Assembly: GCF_900231835.1 (NCBI RefSeq)
Contig: NZ_OCTN01000011.1
Coordinates: forward strand, 29,901 to 93,900
Source: Pontivivens marinum
GTDB taxonomy: Bacteria; Pseudomonadota; Alphaproteobacteria; Rhodobacterales; Rhodobacteraceae
Direction of reading: 5' to 3'
DNA length: 64,000 bases
The notes beneath the pieces are model-generated. The model made no database searches and had not been told where the DNA came from. It worked only from the letters and a program-made list of their open reading frames with translations. Positions 8,797-17,746 of this stretch are shown piece after piece. How positions within the stretch are numbered: position 1 is the first letter of the stretch; every line of letters begins with the position of its first letter. A program made the translations under genes and the position numbers.

Positions 8797-9858
8797 TTGA
8801 AACGAGCCCTTATTACCGGCGTAACTGGGCAGGATGGTGCCTATCTGAGTGAATTGCTGCTTTCGAAAGGTTACGAGGTCCACGGCCTCAAGCGGCGCGC
8901 GTCCTCCTTTAATTCTGCGCGCATCGACCATCTATATCAGGATCCGCATGAAAGTGATGTTCGGTTCCACCTGCATTACGGTGACATGACCGACAGCACC
9001 AACCTGATTCGGCTGGTGCAAGAAGTGAAGCCTGATGAGATCTATAACCTCGCGGCTCAGTCACATGTTGCGGTCAGCTTTGAGACGCCAGAGTACACGG
9101 CGAATGCAGACGGTATCGGGACATTGCGTATTCTTGAGGCGATCCGGATTCTGGGTATGGAGAAAACCTGCCGGTTTTATCAAGCGTCTACTTCGGAGCT
9201 GTACGGTCTGGTTCAAGAAGTCCCGCAGCGTGAGACAACTCCGTTTTACCCACGCTCACCCTATGCTGCCGCCAAGATGTATGCTTACTGGATTACAGTG
9301 AATTACCGCGAAGCATATGGCATGCACGCGTCAAATGGCATTCTGTTCAACCATGAAAGCCCGCTGCGCGGCGAAACTTTCGTTACGCGCAAAATTACAC
9401 GGGCGGCGGCTGCGATCTCCTTGGGGCTGCAGGACCGGCTGTATCTGGGCAATATGGACGCCAAGCGTGATTGGGGACATGCCCGCGATTATGTCGAAGG
9501 TATGTGGCGTATTGTGCAGGCCGATGAGGCCGATGATTTCGTATTGGCAACCGGCGTAACACAAACTGTTCGTTCATTCGTAGAGGCGGCCTTTGCTGCC
9601 GTGGATATTACGATCCATTGGAAAGGGCAGGGCGTTGATGAAAAAGGCTATGATGCGAATGGCCGTCTGCTGATTGAGGTGGATCCACGCTATTTCCGCC
9701 CAACCGAGGTGGAGTTGCTGATCGGCGACCCAAGCAAAGCACGTGAAAAGCTGGGTTGGTCACACACAACGTCGCTGGCCGAAATGGTTACAGAGATGGT
9801 GCAAAGCGATTTGAAGGTTGTTCAGCAGGAGCGTGCGCGTAAAGATCGCCACGGGTAA
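8797..9858 (+). CDS. gmd: GDP-mannose 4,6-dehydratase (TTG start)
   Basis: A 353-residue SDR enzyme converting GDP-mannose to GDP-4-keto-6-deoxymannose. The start is TTG at 8797: AAGGAG sits 7 bases upstream, and the protein then opens [14 protein letters not shown], exactly as family members do; the ATG at 8713 would add an unrelated N-terminus. The NADP motif is GVTGQDG. TSELYG gives the catalytic Thr/Glu, and YAAAK gives Tyr and Lys near 157-161. [15 protein letters not shown] is characteristic of GMD. It is followed by GDP-fucose synthase, completing GDP-L-fucose synthesis. Confidence 0.93.
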   Translation: MKRALITGVTGQDGAYLSELLLSKGYEVHGLKRRASSFNSARIDHLYQDPHESDVRFHLHYGDMTDSTNLIRLVQEVKPDEIYNLAAQSHVAVSFETPEYTANADGIGTLRILEAIRILGMEKTCRFYQASTSELYGLVQEVPQRETTPFYPRSPYAAAKMYAYWITVNYREAYGMHASNGILFNHESPLRGETFVTRKITRAAAAISLGLQDRLYLGNMDAKRDWGHARDYVEGMWRIVQADEADDFVLATGVTQTVRSFVEAAFAAVDITIHWKGQGVDEKGYDANGRLLIEVDPRYFRPTEVELLIGDPSKAREKLGWSHTTSLAEMVTEMVQSDLKVVQQERARKDRHG

Positions 9859-9913
9859 CCGTATGATTTGACGTGCTTATAACATGACTATGAGAAAGCA
9901 AGGCAGTAAGCTC

Positions 9914-10849
9914 ATGGAATACGATCTGAACGCCAAGCGCATCTGGGTGGCCGGCCATCGTGGTATGGTCGGATCGGCATTGGTGCGCCGGTTGGAGCAG
10001 GAACCTTGCGAGGTCATCACGGCGGGCCGCGAAACGGTCGATCTGACAGATCAGGTGGCCGTGACAGATTGGATGCAAAAAGAGCGACCAGACGCGATTG
10101 TTCTGGCCGCGGCCAAGGTTGGCGGTATTCATGCAAATAACTCGCAACCTGCGGAGTTTTTGCGCGACAATTTGGTCCTGCAAACCAACGTTATTCACGC
10201 GGCCTATCAGATCGGCGTGGAGAAGCTGCTCTTTCTGGGTTCCTCATGCATCTACCCCAAATTCGCGCCCCAGCCAATTCGTGAGGATGCTCTGCTGACC
10301 GGAGCATTGGAGCCTACAAATGAATGGTATGCGATTGCCAAGATTGCGGGCATCAAGATGTGTCAGGCGTACCGTCGGCAATATGGTTGCGACTACATCT
10401 CCGCACAGCCCACCAACCTGTACGGGCCAGGCGATAATTATGATCTGAGCACCTCGCATGTTTTACCCGCGCTGTTGCGTAAGTTTCATGAGGCAAAGCA
10501 GGCAGGCGCGCCCTCTGTGACATTGTGGGGATCAGGCACGCCGCTGCGTGAATTCCTGCATGTGGACGATCTGGCGGATGGGTTGGTGCATCTGCTCAAG
10601 ACATATTCTGACGAGGTTCCGGTCAATGTGGGATCCGGGGTTGAAGTCACAATCCGCGCGTTGGCAGAAACTATTGCGGATGTTGTTGGATACGAGGCCG
10701 AGCTGGTCTTCGATTCAACAAAACCTGACGGGACGCCGCGCAAGCTGATGGACTCGGGATTGCTGCATTCGCTAGGCTGGAACCGTGCGCGGGGTCTGCA
10801 TGATGGGATTTCGCAAACCTACGCATATTGGCAAAAAGATCAGGCATGA
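9914..10849 (+). CDS. fcl: GDP-L-fucose synthase
   Basis: A 311-residue SDR epimerase/reductase that turns GDP-4-keto-6-deoxymannose into GDP-L-fucose. The ATG at 9914 with AAGGCA upstream is preferred over one at 9884, which has no ribosome site. Motifs: AGHRGMVGSAL (NADP) at about 13-23, GSSCIYPK with the catalytic Ser, YAIAKIAG with Tyr and Lys near 135-140, and PTNLYGPGDNYD. All are diagnostic of Fcl/WcaG. It lies 55 bases after gmd and overlaps the next glycosyltransferase start by 4 bases. Confidence 0.93.
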   Translation: MEYDLNAKRIWVAGHRGMVGSALVRRLEQEPCEVITAGRETVDLTDQVAVTDWMQKERPDAIVLAAAKVGGIHANNSQPAEFLRDNLVLQTNVIHAAYQIGVEKLLFLGSSCIYPKFAPQPIREDALLTGALEPTNEWYAIAKIAGIKMCQAYRRQYGCDYISAQPTNLYGPGDNYDLSTSHVLPALLRKFHEAKQAGAPSVTLWGSGTPLREFLHVDDLADGLVHLLKTYSDEVPVNVGSGVEVTIRALAETIADVVGYEAELVFDSTKPDGTPRKLMDSGLLHSLGWNRARGLHDGISQTYAYWQKDQA

Positions 10850-11595
10850 GCGTTAAGCCCGACACTTTCGACGTCTTAGGTATCCCGATTGCAGTCACCT
10901 CGCTGCCTGATGCGCAGGCGCGGATTGAGGGGTGGGCTGCCGATCAAACGGGGCGCTACGTTGGTGTGCGCGAGGCGGCAAGCAGTATGGCGATGAGTGA
11001 CGATCCGGATCTGTTGGCCATCGCACAGGGCGCGGCGATGAATGTCCCAGATGGCATGCCGTTGGTTTGGATTGGCAAATTAAGAGGCCTTCCTGTTCAA
11101 CGTACCTGCGGGCCCGACCTGATTGATCATATGATGGCGACATCTGCGCAAAGCAGGCTAAAACATTATCTGTATGGCGGCAAAGAGGGTGTGGCGGATA
11201 CGTTACGAGCCGTTTTTGAGAGCCGATATCCCGGCGTGCAGATTGTAGGGACAGAATGCCCGCCATTCCGCGCCCTGACACAGCAAGAAGATGCCGCAGT
11301 TGTTGAGCGGATCAGCGCGAGCGGTGCAGATGTGGTTTGGGTTGGCATCTCCTCGCCCAAGCAGGATGTATGGATGCGCGATCATGTGGATGCTCTGCCA
11401 CAGACATTGATTGGCGTGGGCGCTGCGTTTGACTTCCATTCAGGTGCCGTTCAACGGGCGCCGGTCTGGATGCAAAAATCCGGTCTAGAATGGTTGCACC
11501 GTTTGTCGAGCGAGCCGCGGCGACTGTGGCGGCGCTATCTGATACTGGTCCCCCGCTTTGCCTGGCGGGTATTGCGCGCGGAAGTTCAGCGATAA
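10846..11595 (+). CDS. WecG/TagA/CpsF family glycosyltransferase
   Basis: A 249-residue GT26-family enzyme. The ATG at 10846 overlaps the fcl stop (ATGA). Conserved features: NVPDGMPLVW near residue 65 (the N-x-x-DG-x-x region of the family), RTCGPDLI, YLYGGKEGV, and GVGAAFDFHSGAVQRAP with W-x-x-x-GLEWLHRL towards the end. GT26 members add a ManNAc(A)- or glucose-type residue to a lipid-linked acceptor on the cytoplasmic face. The sugar used here is unknown. The gene ends with no gap before the convergent GT4 gene: its stop is at 11593-11595 and the other stop begins at 11596. Confidence 0.88.
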   Translation: MSVKPDTFDVLGIPIAVTSLPDAQARIEGWAADQTGRYVGVREAASSMAMSDDPDLLAIAQGAAMNVPDGMPLVWIGKLRGLPVQRTCGPDLIDHMMATSAQSRLKHYLYGGKEGVADTLRAVFESRYPGVQIVGTECPPFRALTQQEDAAVVERISASGADVVWVGISSPKQDVWMRDHVDALPQTLIGVGAAFDFHSGAVQRAPVWMQKSGLEWLHRLSSEPRRLWRRYLILVPRFAWRVLRAEVQR

Positions 11596-12762
11596 TTAGC
11601 CCCGCAAGGCCTGTTTCTTAGCCTCATCATAGATTTTTTCGAGCTGACCAAGATTGGCTGCGGGTGAAAAATCATGCTGGAACTGATCGCGTGCGGCCCT
11701 ACCCAGTTGTGTGAGTGTATCGGGATCTGCAAAGGTTGCGCGCACTGTATCCGTTAAATCCTGCACATTTCCGGGTTCGAACAGCGCACCCGTGCGCCCG
11801 GGCGTAACAATTTCAGCCATTGAACCGAGGCGTGAGGCGATTACTGGTAAGCCGGCGCCGAATGCCTCTGCGATCGTCATGGGGAACCCCTCATACCATA
11901 GCGAAGGCATCATAAGGGCGCGGGCCTTGAGCATATGCGCGCGGACTTCTGCGGGCGTTACGGACCCGGCAAAATGCACGTTGCTGGGTGACGAGGCGCG
12001 AAGGGCATCAGCTTCAGGGCCATCGCCCAAGATTGTTAGAGGAATGTCAGGTAGGGCGCGCCATGCATCCACCAGCACCTGTACGCCTTTCTCAGCGGAT
12101 AACCGGCCCACGAAAAGCGCCCCTGCGCGGCCCTGTCCCTCGGGCTGTTCGGGGGCATGGATGAAGTTCGGCTTCACGACGATCCGCTCAGCAGGCAACC
12201 CGCCCTCAATGAACTTGTCCCGTGCGAAATCTGTCAACGCGATGAAGCGATGCACATGCTTGTCAAAAGTTTCACGCTGCCGCGCCTGATGCTGCATATT
12301 CACCACGGCGAGCGAACCGGGCAGGGAGCCACGATAGCAGCGGTGGCGTATTCCGTTGAGGATACTGCCCGTCAGGCAATCCTCGCACACGCGCCCTTCA
12401 CGTAAAAATTGCGCCCCGGCACACAGCAAGCGGTAGTTGTGCAGAGTTTGCACCACACCCACGCCGGCCTGTGCGGCGGCGGTATGCACGGCCGGTGTGA
12501 GGCGTGGGAAAAAGTTGTGGATATGCACAACCTCCGCACCTGTGCGCGCCAGTAAGTCACGCATCCATGCCTCTCGCTGCGGGTCGTATGCCGTGCGTAA
12601 AAAGGTGCGCACCTTGGCGCTGAGCCCGTGAATATCTGTATTGCTCACCACCTCAACATCCACGTCGTGTCCCGCAGCGCGCAGCAGGGTTTCCTCTGCT
12701 GCGACGACTGCATCCTCCCCACCACGCTGCTGGTAAGCGTTATGCAGGATGAGGATTTTCAT
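11596..12762 (-). CDS. Glycosyltransferase family 4
   Basis: A 388-residue GT-B enzyme beginning at the ATG at 12762, which overlaps the upstream stop by 4 bases; a longer frame from 12963 would overlap the wzy-like gene and is rejected. The N-domain carries HNAYQQRGGEDAVV. The C-domain has FVGRLSAEKGVQ (about 230-241) and the EX7E-type region EGFPMTIAEAFGAGLPV near 300, which binds the nucleotide sugar. Retaining transfer from a UDP- or GDP-sugar is expected. It is the last gene of a long leftward operon starting at algF. Confidence 0.88.
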   Translation of the reverse strand: MKILILHNAYQQRGGEDAVVAAEETLLRAAGHDVDVEVVSNTDIHGLSAKVRTFLRTAYDPQREAWMRDLLARTGAEVVHIHNFFPRLTPAVHTAAAQAGVGVVQTLHNYRLLCAGAQFLREGRVCEDCLTGSILNGIRHRCYRGSLPGSLAVVNMQHQARQRETFDKHVHRFIALTDFARDKFIEGGLPAERIVVKPNFIHAPEQPEGQGRAGALFVGRLSAEKGVQVLVDAWRALPDIPLTILGDGPEADALRASSPSNVHFAGSVTPAEVRAHMLKARALMMPSLWYEGFPMTIAEAFGAGLPVIASRLGSMAEIVTPGRTGALFEPGNVQDLTDTVRATFADPDTLTQLGRAARDQFQHDFSPAANLGQLEKIYDEAKKQALRG

Positions 12763-13943
12763 TGGGCATAGGCCTGTGTCGAGGCATCCGAGTTCACCAT
12801 AGGCTGCACCGCAGTTTGTGGTTGTGCGACGCTTTCGCACCGCAACACGAATGCAAGGGCAAGCCAGTAGAGTAGATATGTTGCAACATTGTCTGTCATG
12901 AACATGAATACAGTATAGAGCGCAGTGAGGGCGACAAGCCGTCCACCTTGCAGGGATCGCCACAAGGCATAGACAACCAGCAGCACGCCAACGGCCCCAT
13001 AGTCCACAGAAATACGTAGAAAATCGTTATGCAGCAGTGGAAAGTTGGTTTCAGCAAGCTCAGGTAATGTCGCTAGAGTGAATGTACTCTTTCCCGGGCC
13101 ATGCCCCATGAGAAATGTAATAATGCTGGATTGTTGTGATATAGTATCCGAGAAATATAGCGTTGCGAAATACCTTCCAGATGATATTTCGTTTGGCGGC
13201 ACGAATACATCGAGATATTTTTGCAATATAATCGATACCATTTCGTATGCGACCACACTATTAAGGCAAAAGACCAAAGCACCGCCCAGCAGTAACCCGG
13301 TACACAATCGATAAATTCCACTTTTAGCGATTAAATTCCGCCCACCCATATGGAATGCCATGTCGAAAAGTATAACCACAATTACAGCGCCAATAGCGAT
13401 GCGTTTGAACAGCAACAACGAAATTAGCAATGTTACAGCGAATAATGCATAGCGTCGCTGTGTATAAAACAGAATGCCAACCAATGGTGCTACCAGCCCA
13501 AACGAAGATTCCGATACAATACTACCAGAACGAAACACTGCAGATGTGTCCAGAGCAGCTAAAGACGACAGGCCAGGTAATGCGACGATACCAGTAGAAA
13601 TCACAAGTAATATTGCCGTAATCTTGTGTGTTTTGAAGTGGATAGTGAACATTAGGAGTGACGCTGAAATAAAGATGAACTCTTTGATCGCGATGAATCC
13701 GTTTCCAAGCCTCAATACGTTTGCCATAAAAAATACGATAAGAACACCAATAAACACGCGGTTCACCCGTAAATTGGATATCAATATTACCTCTGATAGC
13801 ACAAGCAGGGGTATTATGTATAATATGTATCTTATTGGAGAATTTTGCCCAATATTTAGGTATATAGGCATAAAGGATGCGTAAAAAATTACCGACAGCA
13901 ATATGGCGGGTGTATATTCGATATTTTTTTGAAATATCGGCAT
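12759..13943 (-). CDS. Wzy-like polysaccharide polymerase
   Basis: A 394-residue polytopic membrane protein with about ten hydrophobic helices (for example YTPAILLSVIFYASF, YALFAVTLLISLLLF, GLLLGGALVFCLNS). A late periplasmic loop with MGHGPGKSTF and HNDFLRISVDYG resembles the O-antigen polymerase/ligase motif, including the conserved HND-F. The ATG at 13943 lies right at the sulfotransferase stop; an open frame to 14165 is not used. The gene is clearly richer in A/T than its neighbours, as polymerase genes of surface-glycan loci often are. Role: polymerising undecaprenyl-linked repeat units, inferred. Confidence 0.75.
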   Translation of the reverse strand: MPIFQKNIEYTPAILLSVIFYASFMPIYLNIGQNSPIRYILYIIPLLVLSEVILISNLRVNRVFIGVLIVFFMANVLRLGNGFIAIKEFIFISASLLMFTIHFKTHKITAILLVISTGIVALPGLSSLAALDTSAVFRSGSIVSESSFGLVAPLVGILFYTQRRYALFAVTLLISLLLFKRIAIGAVIVVILFDMAFHMGGRNLIAKSGIYRLCTGLLLGGALVFCLNSVVAYEMVSIILQKYLDVFVPPNEISSGRYFATLYFSDTISQQSSIITFLMGHGPGKSTFTLATLPELAETNFPLLHNDFLRISVDYGAVGVLLVVYALWRSLQGGRLVALTALYTVFMFMTDNVATYLLYWLALAFVLRCESVAQPQTAVQPMVNSDASTQAYAQ

Positions 13944-13944
13944 A

Positions 13945-14748
13945 TTAATATCCGAATTTCGATATGAAGCTGCTTGCACTGTTTTCAATGAGGGTAATTT
14001 GGTCCGAAGACAAAACCGTGCGCCACTCATCCGTGCGCCCGCTGCGATAAGTGGGGCTGACTGGTGAAACGGCTTCTGTCGCGATTTGTGCCGCAGCCGC
14101 GCGATCAGGCTCAAGTCCGGCATGGGCGAGAATACGCGCAACCTCATTTGTGCGTCGGTCCGCATCGGGATGGGTCAAATCCTCAAACCGCACAACCAAT
14201 GTGTCAGGCTCGTCAGCCCAAGCGATGAAAGCCAACATCAATTCAACGAAAGTATGCCCCTGCCAGAATTCAGGCGCTTCGATACAAAAGTCGATCCGCT
14301 CCTCAAGCGTTTTATCTGCAATATGGGCATGCATCGGGTGTTTGGTATCCTTAAGCAGGTAATGTGCGTCAGACAAAACCATTGCCCTAGGATCGCGTAC
14401 CATCAAGAATTTCTTCGCACCTGTCTGCTGTAACAATTGAGCAATTTCAGGCTCATAATGGGCATGGCTGACCAAAAGCTGCCCTGAACGCAAGCGCGAG
14501 ATATGCCGTCCCCATCCGCCTAATGAAGCGATATTGCGCGGGTTAAGCGTACGCGTCACGGGCCGGTAAATTTGTGCACTCAAGCACAGCGCACGCTCCA
14601 GAAGATGTGTGCCACTCTTGGGCGGAGAGATCAGAAATAACGGCTGCACTTGCGCCGATTTTTCTAAATTCAAACGTAGTGACAGTTTGCGTGGCGAGAA
14701 ACCAAATCGATCAAGGTCCCATATCAGGCGGTTCAACTTTGATGTCAC
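13945..14748 (-). CDS. Sulfotransferase domain protein (1 of 3)
   Basis: A 267-residue protein with the PAPS-binding P-loop-like motif SPPKSGTHLLE near residues 39-49 and the 3'-phosphate motif VRDPRAMVLSDAHYLL near 115-130. A late VRFEDLTHPD segment is also typical of sulfotransferases. The enzyme would transfer sulfate from PAPS to a hydroxyl of the glycan or its lipid-linked precursor, in the cytoplasm. The start overlaps the upstream stop by 4 bases (ATGA). It is one of three adjacent, dissimilar sulfotransferases, which suggests several distinct acceptor positions. Confidence 0.83.
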   Translation of the reverse strand: MTSKLNRLIWDLDRFGFSPRKLSLRLNLEKSAQVQPLFLISPPKSGTHLLERALCLSAQIYRPVTRTLNPRNIASLGGWGRHISRLRSGQLLVSHAHYEPEIAQLLQQTGAKKFLMVRDPRAMVLSDAHYLLKDTKHPMHAHIADKTLEERIDFCIEAPEFWQGHTFVELMLAFIAWADEPDTLVVRFEDLTHPDADRRTNEVARILAHAGLEPDRAAAAQIATEAVSPVSPTYRSGRTDEWRTVLSSDQITLIENSASSFISKFGY

Positions 14749-15476
14749 TGGGCTGTCCTCTTTGCATCAAGCGCCAACACGGCATCATATAGATTCGTGG
14801 CTTTCTCAATCAACGCGCTGTGATCAGTTCTGATTTTCGTGGATAGGTCAAACTTCGCCTGAAATTTCTCAGCAGATGGTGCGGCAATACGTCGAGGATC
14901 CAATTCCGTAGTTCCAAAGGCGCGCCTGTCACGACGCTTTATCTCCTCCACAACTTTTTCATGATCTTCGTCTGCGAGTAACTGAAAATCGGTGCCATAC
15001 ACCTCGTTCACGCGCGCGATCATCGTATTTGAATCGCTTACAACCAGATCAAATGGCGCGATCACACTATTTTGGTGCACGCGTAGCACTTCAGCATAAA
15101 GCCGAATATAGCTGCGCAATAGCACCGCCGCCCGCAAATTCGGGTTGCGCAACATTGCTGAAATAACCGCATCTAGTGGATCGCGGACCAATATCACGCA
15201 TGGTATGCGATGCTTCTCCGCAAACCGAATTTGATAAGATTCGTGCAAGTGATGCGCAATACGGACCGGTTTACCCTGTGCGATAGCGAAAAAGGCCGTT
15301 GCATAGGTGTTCGCCGAGCGTGGGAAGCCGTCAATAACGATATCTGTATCTTTGAACGCCATCAAATCGCGACGTTTACCTTTGATACGGGATGCGACGC
15401 CCTCCATCACGCGGTAGGGTACATCATATCCTGCAATGATTGAACGTAGCTCGGCATATAGGTTTTTGACGATCAT
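14745..15476 (-). CDS. Sulfotransferase family protein (2 of 3)
   Basis: A 243-residue protein. The 5'-phosphosulfate loop is DGFPRSANTYAT near residues 48-59 and the 3'-phosphate region is LVRDPLDAVISAML near 95-108. The FPRSANT variant is seen in bacterial sulfotransferase-like proteins of glycan loci. The C-terminal third is charged and lacks recognisable motifs. The gene is separated from the third sulfotransferase by 6 bases and overlaps the first by 4. The acceptor is unknown. Confidence 0.78.
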   Translation of the reverse strand: MIVKNLYAELRSIIAGYDVPYRVMEGVASRIKGKRRDLMAFKDTDIVIDGFPRSANTYATAFFAIAQGKPVRIAHHLHESYQIRFAEKHRIPCVILVRDPLDAVISAMLRNPNLRAAVLLRSYIRLYAEVLRVHQNSVIAPFDLVVSDSNTMIARVNEVYGTDFQLLADEDHEKVVEEIKRRDRRAFGTTELDPRRIAAPSAEKFQAKFDLSTKIRTDHSALIEKATNLYDAVLALDAKRTAQ

Positions 15477-15482
15477 TCCTGC

Positions 15483-16418
15483 TTACTTCCCCTCATGGCT
15501 GCTGGAGCCAAACGTGATGAAGCGATATTTTAGCAAACGGTGTAGGGTCAGGGCCGTCACAACGGCTCTTCTCCAACCTGCGAATTTCTGTTTCCACCGC
15601 TCGTCCAAGCGCACCTCGCGCTTGCTCACGCTAAAGCGCATTGGATTTCCCGAAACGGAATGGCTGGAAACTGTCCCGTCTGCAGTGTCCTGTGTTGCAG
15701 GATCAATATAGGTGATGAGATCATCCAGCATGCGGGTAGGGTCCGTGGCCAGATCTTCGTACCGTATGCGATGCAATCCCGCCTTGCCCGCGATGCGTTC
15801 AAGCGCGCCATTGATGTAATTCCATGTAACCGCGGCGCGCAGCAGGCTGTTAGTACCCATCATTTCGGTCTTCCAATGTACCTCCCTACGGACCTTGGGT
15901 GTTTGGAAGGAATAGGCGACCGCCCGGCTGTCACGCACGAGGTGCACAAGACGGACCTGCCCAGGGAATGCTTCGGCCATGAGGTCAATATGCGCGGGGT
16001 CCTTACTGCTATCGATGATGATATTACAGCCTGAACTTTCCGCTATCGCTTGGATGGTCCCACGCAAAATCTCGATATATGCAGCGCGGTTTTGCGTATA
16101 GGTGGTGCTTGGTATCTTCAGATCCCGGTGGATAAAGTGCATCCGGTGCCGTTCAACGCTTAGACGCAGGGCTTCCACCTCAGTAAAATCTGTATCTGCA
16201 CCCGAGCGGACGCGCCCACCAACATCGCCCCAGAATGGACAAGTATTTACCGGCGTACCGCAGGCGCACAATTCGCCACGTATGAATCCGCGTTGCCACA
16301 GATATTTCAGCTCTCCTACAGAGGCTGCTTTTAAGCGGTCCAAAAGCAGCATTTCCAACAGCGTACTGCCCGATCGACCATATCCGCCAATTAGGATGAT
16401 TTGAATGTTATCGCTCAT
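15483..16418 (-). CDS. Sulfotransferase family protein (3 of 3), Cys-rich variant
   Basis: A 311-residue protein. GGYGRSGSTLLEMLL at about residues 11-25 is the PAPS-binding loop and HLVRDSRAVAYSF near 155-167 the 3'-phosphate motif. Between them, CACGTPVNTCPFW near 52-64 is a cysteine cluster common in one bacterial sulfotransferase subgroup, and could bind a metal. RYEDLATDP near 225 is the late conserved segment. It overlaps the wzx start by 4 bases. Sulfation of a carbohydrate is inferred from context. Confidence 0.82.
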   Translation of the reverse strand: MSDNIQIILIGGYGRSGSTLLEMLLLDRLKAASVGELKYLWQRGFIRGELCACGTPVNTCPFWGDVGGRVRSGADTDFTEVEALRLSVERHRMHFIHRDLKIPSTTYTQNRAAYIEILRGTIQAIAESSGCNIIIDSSKDPAHIDLMAEAFPGQVRLVHLVRDSRAVAYSFQTPKVRREVHWKTEMMGTNSLLRAAVTWNYINGALERIAGKAGLHRIRYEDLATDPTRMLDDLITYIDPATQDTADGTVSSHSVSGNPMRFSVSKREVRLDERWKQKFAGWRRAVVTALTLHRLLKYRFITFGSSSHEGK

Positions 16419-17704
16419 CGGATTTTGTTCATTCTTGAGTGTCGGATGATAGATGCGCTGTATATTACCATGGTTATCAAAATTATGCTTACGTTAACAG
16501 TTGGCACAATCATCGCACCTAGGTGTTCCGTAAAGTTGAAGCTAAGAAATATAGAGGTGCATGCACCAATAAAACCACCCAGTGCTAATGATTTTGGCAC
16601 CTCTAAAGATTGTAGCTCTAAAATTACAGGGAGTCGTAGAACCATAGCAACGTTTCTTAAGCAGTATATAAGAAATATTGGAAGTGCAATTCCAGCGTCT
16701 ATAGCGAAAGCGAAGCTCACAAAAACATCCCAAACGGAAAAAATGGAAGATAAAACTACCAATAAGACAATAAGGGCGCAAAATGTACTGGCGACTAAAA
16801 ATCTTCTCATTGCATGACGTCCTTGTTTTGCCAGTATTCGTGCAGATAGGGCGGGCGCAATTTGCTGCAATGCATTAAAAGGTAGATTGAGTATATTCGC
16901 AAGCGATTGCACCGCCCGCACCAGACCTAGGGCGCTCTCTCCTAACAATGCTGTAGCGATGAATAGCGGAGCGTTGCCTTGGATTGCATCAAGTGCGACA
17001 GATGCGCTCATCCAGCGGATAAATGCCCGATGACGTGGCCAAACAGCTCGGGATAATCGTTTCGACCAGCGCATGGGCCCATAGAACAGGAATCCGAACG
17101 CGATACCTGCGAAACTGCCCACCATCATAGCTCCAAGCGCGGTGGTGACGGTGAAGCTGTCACGGAAGATGGTCGCTAGCGCAGCAAGGCATGAAATCTG
17201 CACACCAAATCGCACGACATCCACCAAAAGCGCGCGCAGCGGTGCGGCATAAACAAAGTGGTAACGGCGAATAAAATCAGCCCCGTTGGCCAATATATTC
17301 ACGCCAATCAAGCCTAGCGTCAGCCCGGGAAGCCAAGGCGCACCTATGGCGAATGAGAGTGGTACAATAATTACACCCAAGAGAACGCTGGATATAGCGC
17401 AAAACGATACTGCATTCAGCAATAGAAAGGCGCGATATCCGCGAATTGACCCGTCATGTAACTTCGGCCCGATCGTTGACATCGGGACAAGTATTAACCC
17501 GTTCAAAAAATTGCGGGCGATCATTACTAGCAAAAAACAAACACTGAACTGCCCGAAATCCTCGAGCCCCAACGTCCGGGCAAGAATGACAGTCGTTGCG
17601 AAATTGGCCGCGCTGGTCAGCACTTGACTGCCCATAGCACACAGCGCCTGCGGCGTATTATGGCTACCTTGCAGTTTCCGAAGAAGAGATTGCATACGCG
17701 ACAT
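16415..17704 (-). CDS. Wzx-type oligosaccharide flippase
   Basis: A 429-residue polytopic protein of the MOP/PST superfamily with about twelve hydrophobic helices. The N-terminus (SQVLTSAANFATTVILARTLG, then LEDFGQFSV) is the classic start of polysaccharide flippases. It would move the undecaprenyl-linked repeat unit to the periplasm. The 3' third is A/T-rich compared with its neighbours. The gene lies 42 bases after the AlgX-like gene and overlaps the third sulfotransferase by 4 bases. Confidence 0.87.
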   Translation of the reverse strand: MSRMQSLLRKLQGSHNTPQALCAMGSQVLTSAANFATTVILARTLGLEDFGQFSVCFLLVMIARNFLNGLILVPMSTIGPKLHDGSIRGYRAFLLLNAVSFCAISSVLLGVIIVPLSFAIGAPWLPGLTLGLIGVNILANGADFIRRYHFVYAAPLRALLVDVVRFGVQISCLAALATIFRDSFTVTTALGAMMVGSFAGIAFGFLFYGPMRWSKRLSRAVWPRHRAFIRWMSASVALDAIQGNAPLFIATALLGESALGLVRAVQSLANILNLPFNALQQIAPALSARILAKQGRHAMRRFLVASTFCALIVLLVVLSSIFSVWDVFVSFAFAIDAGIALPIFLIYCLRNVAMVLRLPVILELQSLEVPKSLALGGFIGACTSIFLSFNFTEHLGAMIVPTVNVSIILITMVIYSASIIRHSRMNKIR

Positions 17705-17746
17705 CTGGCTTGGAACCTCTCTCGTCAGACAAGAAAGGTCTACGAC

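Noticed and set aside
12763..12963. Upstream extension of the GT4 gene
   Set aside because: It would overlap the wzy-like gene by 200 bases and is Cys/Arg-rich; the ATGA overlap at 12762 is the natural start.
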